A DNA stretch of 64,000 bases from Lyngbya sp. PCC 8106 (GTDB lineage: Bacteria > Cyanobacteriota > Cyanobacteriia > Cyanobacteriales > Microcoleaceae), in contig NZ_AAVU01000016.1 in NCBI RefSeq assembly GCF_000169095.1, positions 1-64,000 of the forward strand. Reading direction: 5' to 3'. The first letter of the stretch is position 1, and the number at the start of each line of letters is the position of its first letter. The position numbers and the translations under genes were made by a program. The notes under the pieces are model-generated. The model saw only the letters and a program-made list of their open reading frames with translations. It did no database searches and was not told the DNA's origin. Of this stretch, positions 62,505 to 64,000 are shown one piece after another.

Positions 62505-63118
62505 CGTTCATAAACTCCAAATACTTTTAACCTTAAAAACTACAAATATTATCCAAATTTGTCTCTGTTCTATTTAACTCTAAATTACCCTAAATCCCCC
62601 GCTCCCGTGACTCCGCCCCCAAACCCCCCGCCCCCGTGACCCCCAATAATGGGGGTAGCTGAGGGGTTTTGATAATGGGGGTAAAAGGGGAACTTTCTTA
62701 TTCCCCCCTTTCAAAGGGCAGGGCTGTTTCATTCTAAGTTAAAAATTGCCGGGGTTGATGGGGTGAAAGGGTGATGGTGAGTCCACCCCCGTGCGCGGGT
62801 TCCCCGCGTTGAGGGGAGTGGCGAACCCGAAGGGGGTGATGGGGAGAGGAGTTTTTTCCGAGGAAAAATAGCTTTTTATTAATAAAAATCCTCCCTACCT
62901 CCCTACCTCCCTACCTCCCCACCTCCCCACAAATCAAGTTTTCGGGCAACGAAACGGCCCTGCTTTCAAAGGGGGGTTAGGGGGGATAAAGAGGGTTAGA
63001 CGGGATAAAGAAAGCTTGGTGGGGATAAAGAACTAACAAAATCGAAAATTGGGATTAAGTGATAAAATCTGTACGAATACAGCGACTCAAACCTAATTTT
63101 ACCGTTTAACGTGTCTTT
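62505..63118. other. intergenic region, 614 bases, repeat-rich
   Basis: No open frame is credible. An inverted pair, CCCCCTTTCAAAGGGCAGGG.. (62704-62730) and its inverse (62951-62976), brackets about 220 bases. Inside are a hairpin CGGGTTC/GAACCCG (62796-62829) and a (CTACCTCC) tandem (62895-62930). G/C homopolymer-like tracts precede it (62590-62700). The bracket resembles a small dispersed repeat or MITE-like unit. Confidence 0.5.
62704..62976. repeat. imperfect inverted repeats bracketing a hairpin-rich unit
   Basis: Arms of about 25 bases, imperfectly complementary, enclose a hairpin and an 8-base tandem repeat; there is no transposase frame. A non-autonomous element is possible. Confidence 0.4.
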
Positions 63119-63322
63119 ATGGATAATAAAGTCGGATTTCTCCTCAAAGTCTTATTACTCTCAGCAGCCGTATCGGTTCTGATTAAATATGTAGGGCCAT
63201 CTCTATCGATTCCGTTATCAGTCACAAATACTTTAATTGCTGTCTTTTTCCCGAGTATAGCGCTCGCTTTGGTTTTCCTGTGGCGAAGTACCCGTCCTTA
63301 CGAGAAGTCTACCCCCGACTAA
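63119..63322 (+). CDS. small two-helix membrane protein, unknown
   Basis: A 67-residue protein. Two membrane segments (about 6-24 and 36-57: VGFLLKVLLLSAAVSVLIKY and TLIAVFFPSIALALVFLWR) and a short polar tail. The conserved-looking GPSLSIPLS loop joins them. The function is unknown. No strong ribosome site, but the coding composition is convincing. Confidence 0.6.
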   Translation: MDNKVGFLLKVLLLSAAVSVLIKYVGPSLSIPLSVTNTLIAVFFPSIALALVFLWRSTRPYEKSTPD

Positions 63323-63429
63323 AGTTCAGGGAAATTAACACTCAAAATGAAGACATTTAAAAGTTTTGCTGCGATCATATTTTACCTTTTCTGGGATGGA
63401 TATGCAAGCATTTATAGCGCTACGCGCTA

Positions 63430-63502
63430 GGGAACAGGGAACAGGGAACAGGGAACAGGGAACAGGGAACAGGGAACAGGGAACAGGGAACAGGGAACAG
63501 GG
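63430..63502. repeat. (GGGAACA)10 tandem heptamer repeat
   Basis: Ten perfect consecutive copies of GGGAACA (63430-63499) plus GGG. It is a short tandemly repeated repetitive sequence of the type known in cyanobacterial spacers. The surrounding spacer (63323-63651, 329 bases) has no open frame. Confidence 0.95.
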
Positions 63503-63651
63503 AGTTTAAAACCTCTCTCAGTAAAGGTTTGAGAGTTTCTCAATTTCATCAATTTGTCAATACACCAGTGCGACCTGCTATATGTTAATATCTCCTCATC
63601 TTCCAACTCCTCAACTAGAATAAGAAAGGCTAAATTCAGGGTAGTGTAGGG

Positions 63652-63906
63652 ATGACTTTAATTACAGCAATTGGACTGCTGGCAGGGACTTTAACCACAG
63701 TTTCTTTTTTACCGCAGGTGATTAAAACCTGGAAAACAAAATCAACTCGTGATGTTTCCCTAGAAATGTTTGTGCTTTTTTGTTCAGGTGTCTTTTTGTG
63801 GATTGTTTATGGGGCTTTAATTGGAGACTTACCCATCGTGGCGACGAATATTGTCACTCTCAGCTTGGCTTCAATGATTCTCTTTTTTAAGCTAAAATAT
63901 CATTAA
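63652..63906 (+). CDS. SemiSWEET/PQ-loop sugar transporter
   Basis: An 84-residue three-helix membrane protein. The PQ-loop motif FLPQVIKTWKTKSTRDVSLE follows the first helix, then MFVLFCSGVFLWIVYGALIG and a third helix. This is the bacterial half-transporter that dimerises for passive sugar movement. The length is typical. Confidence 0.9.
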   Translation: MTLITAIGLLAGTLTTVSFLPQVIKTWKTKSTRDVSLEMFVLFCSGVFLWIVYGALIGDLPIVATNIVTLSLASMILFFKLKYH

Positions 63907-63960
63907 GATTGAATGTAACTTTTTTCAACTTTGTAAGCAGGACTTCTAAAGTGACATCCT

Positions 63961-64000
63961 CCCCTCCTAACTGCGAAGCGCAGTATAGAAGGGGCTTCCC
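63961..64000. mobile_element. terminal hairpin of an IS200/IS605-type element at right edge
   Basis: CCCCTCCTAACTGCGAAG then CGCAGTATAGAAGGGG forms a long stem (ACTGCG/CGCAGT inner, CCCC/GGGG outer), followed by CTTCCC. Cyanobacterial IS605-type tnpB elements usually have this form at their end (GACATCCTCCCC..GGGGCTTCCC). The element itself lies beyond the window. Confidence 0.55.

Noticed and set aside
63430..63502. Possible CRISPR array
   Set aside because: The repeat is contiguous, with a 7-base unit and no spacers. No cas genes are in the window.
1..64000. Prophage, secondary-metabolite cluster or defence island
   Set aside because: No phage structural genes, polyketide or peptide synthetases, or multi-gene defence systems were seen; only the MNT-HEPN pair and an orphan antitoxin relate to defence.

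Overview
The window looks like a piece of a filamentous cyanobacterial chromosome, most likely Oscillatoriales-like. This rests on gene content: vipp1 with a pspA paralogue, menB and menD for phylloquinone, a fused panC-cmk, cyanobacterial-type gshA, a sigma-G-like ECF factor with its anti-sigma partner, a Tat-exported carotenoid oxygenase, and a fused sterol-desaturase/dehydrogenase. GCGATCGC (HIP1) octamers are frequent, and there are cyanobacterial dispersed repeats such as (GGGAACA)10. No species name can be fixed from the sequence alone.

Layout. 0-1 kb: an IS605-type element with intact tnpA and a frameshifted tnpB running off the left edge; a 46-residue gene follows. 1.3-10.5 kb: an MFS transporter, YccF, a TPR protein, phosphofructokinase, two unassigned small proteins, an FGGY sugar kinase, a secreted double peptidoglycan-binding protein and a desaturase/SDR fusion. 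10.5-24 kb: an 1830-residue Ser/Thr kinase-ATPase-GAF-histidine kinase, a VOC protein, a GGCT-like protein, the sigma/anti-sigma pair, moaE, a polysaccharide deacetylase, panC-cmk and rlpA. 24-38.6 kb: purM, menB, a DUF721 gene, a SPOR protein with pspA and vipp1, glutaredoxin, menD, an intein-free full-length dnaE, two peroxiredoxin-type genes and one tRNA-Met. 38.7-49 kb: a LysM/M23 peptidase, trmL, gshA, an unassigned gene behind a perfect CRP-type site, cbiA, a second deacetylase, the carotenoid oxygenase and a YkvA protein.

49-62.5 kb is the most distinctive part. A nucleotidyltransferase/HEPN pair is followed by a run of large surface-glycosylation genes: two TPR-GT41 (O-GlcNAc-transferase-like) proteins, a methyltransferase / kinase-like / GT4 fusion, and a stand-alone methyltransferase. 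These sit beside two tandem type IV pilin genes. I infer that the locus modifies pilins or another surface polymer. The fusion protein, with a D-x4-N-x11-D kinase-like signature between its methyltransferase and glycosyltransferase domains, is the best candidate for something little described. The last 1.5 kb holds repeat-rich spacers, a SemiSWEET-type transporter and the edge of another IS200/IS605 element.

Several genes could work together. RlpA, M23, the PG-binding protein and the two deacetylases concern the envelope. GshA, glutaredoxin and the peroxiredoxins concern thiol redox. MenB and MenD make the photosystem I quinone. PspA and Vipp1 maintain membranes. All functional calls come from reading motifs by eye; no database search was run.
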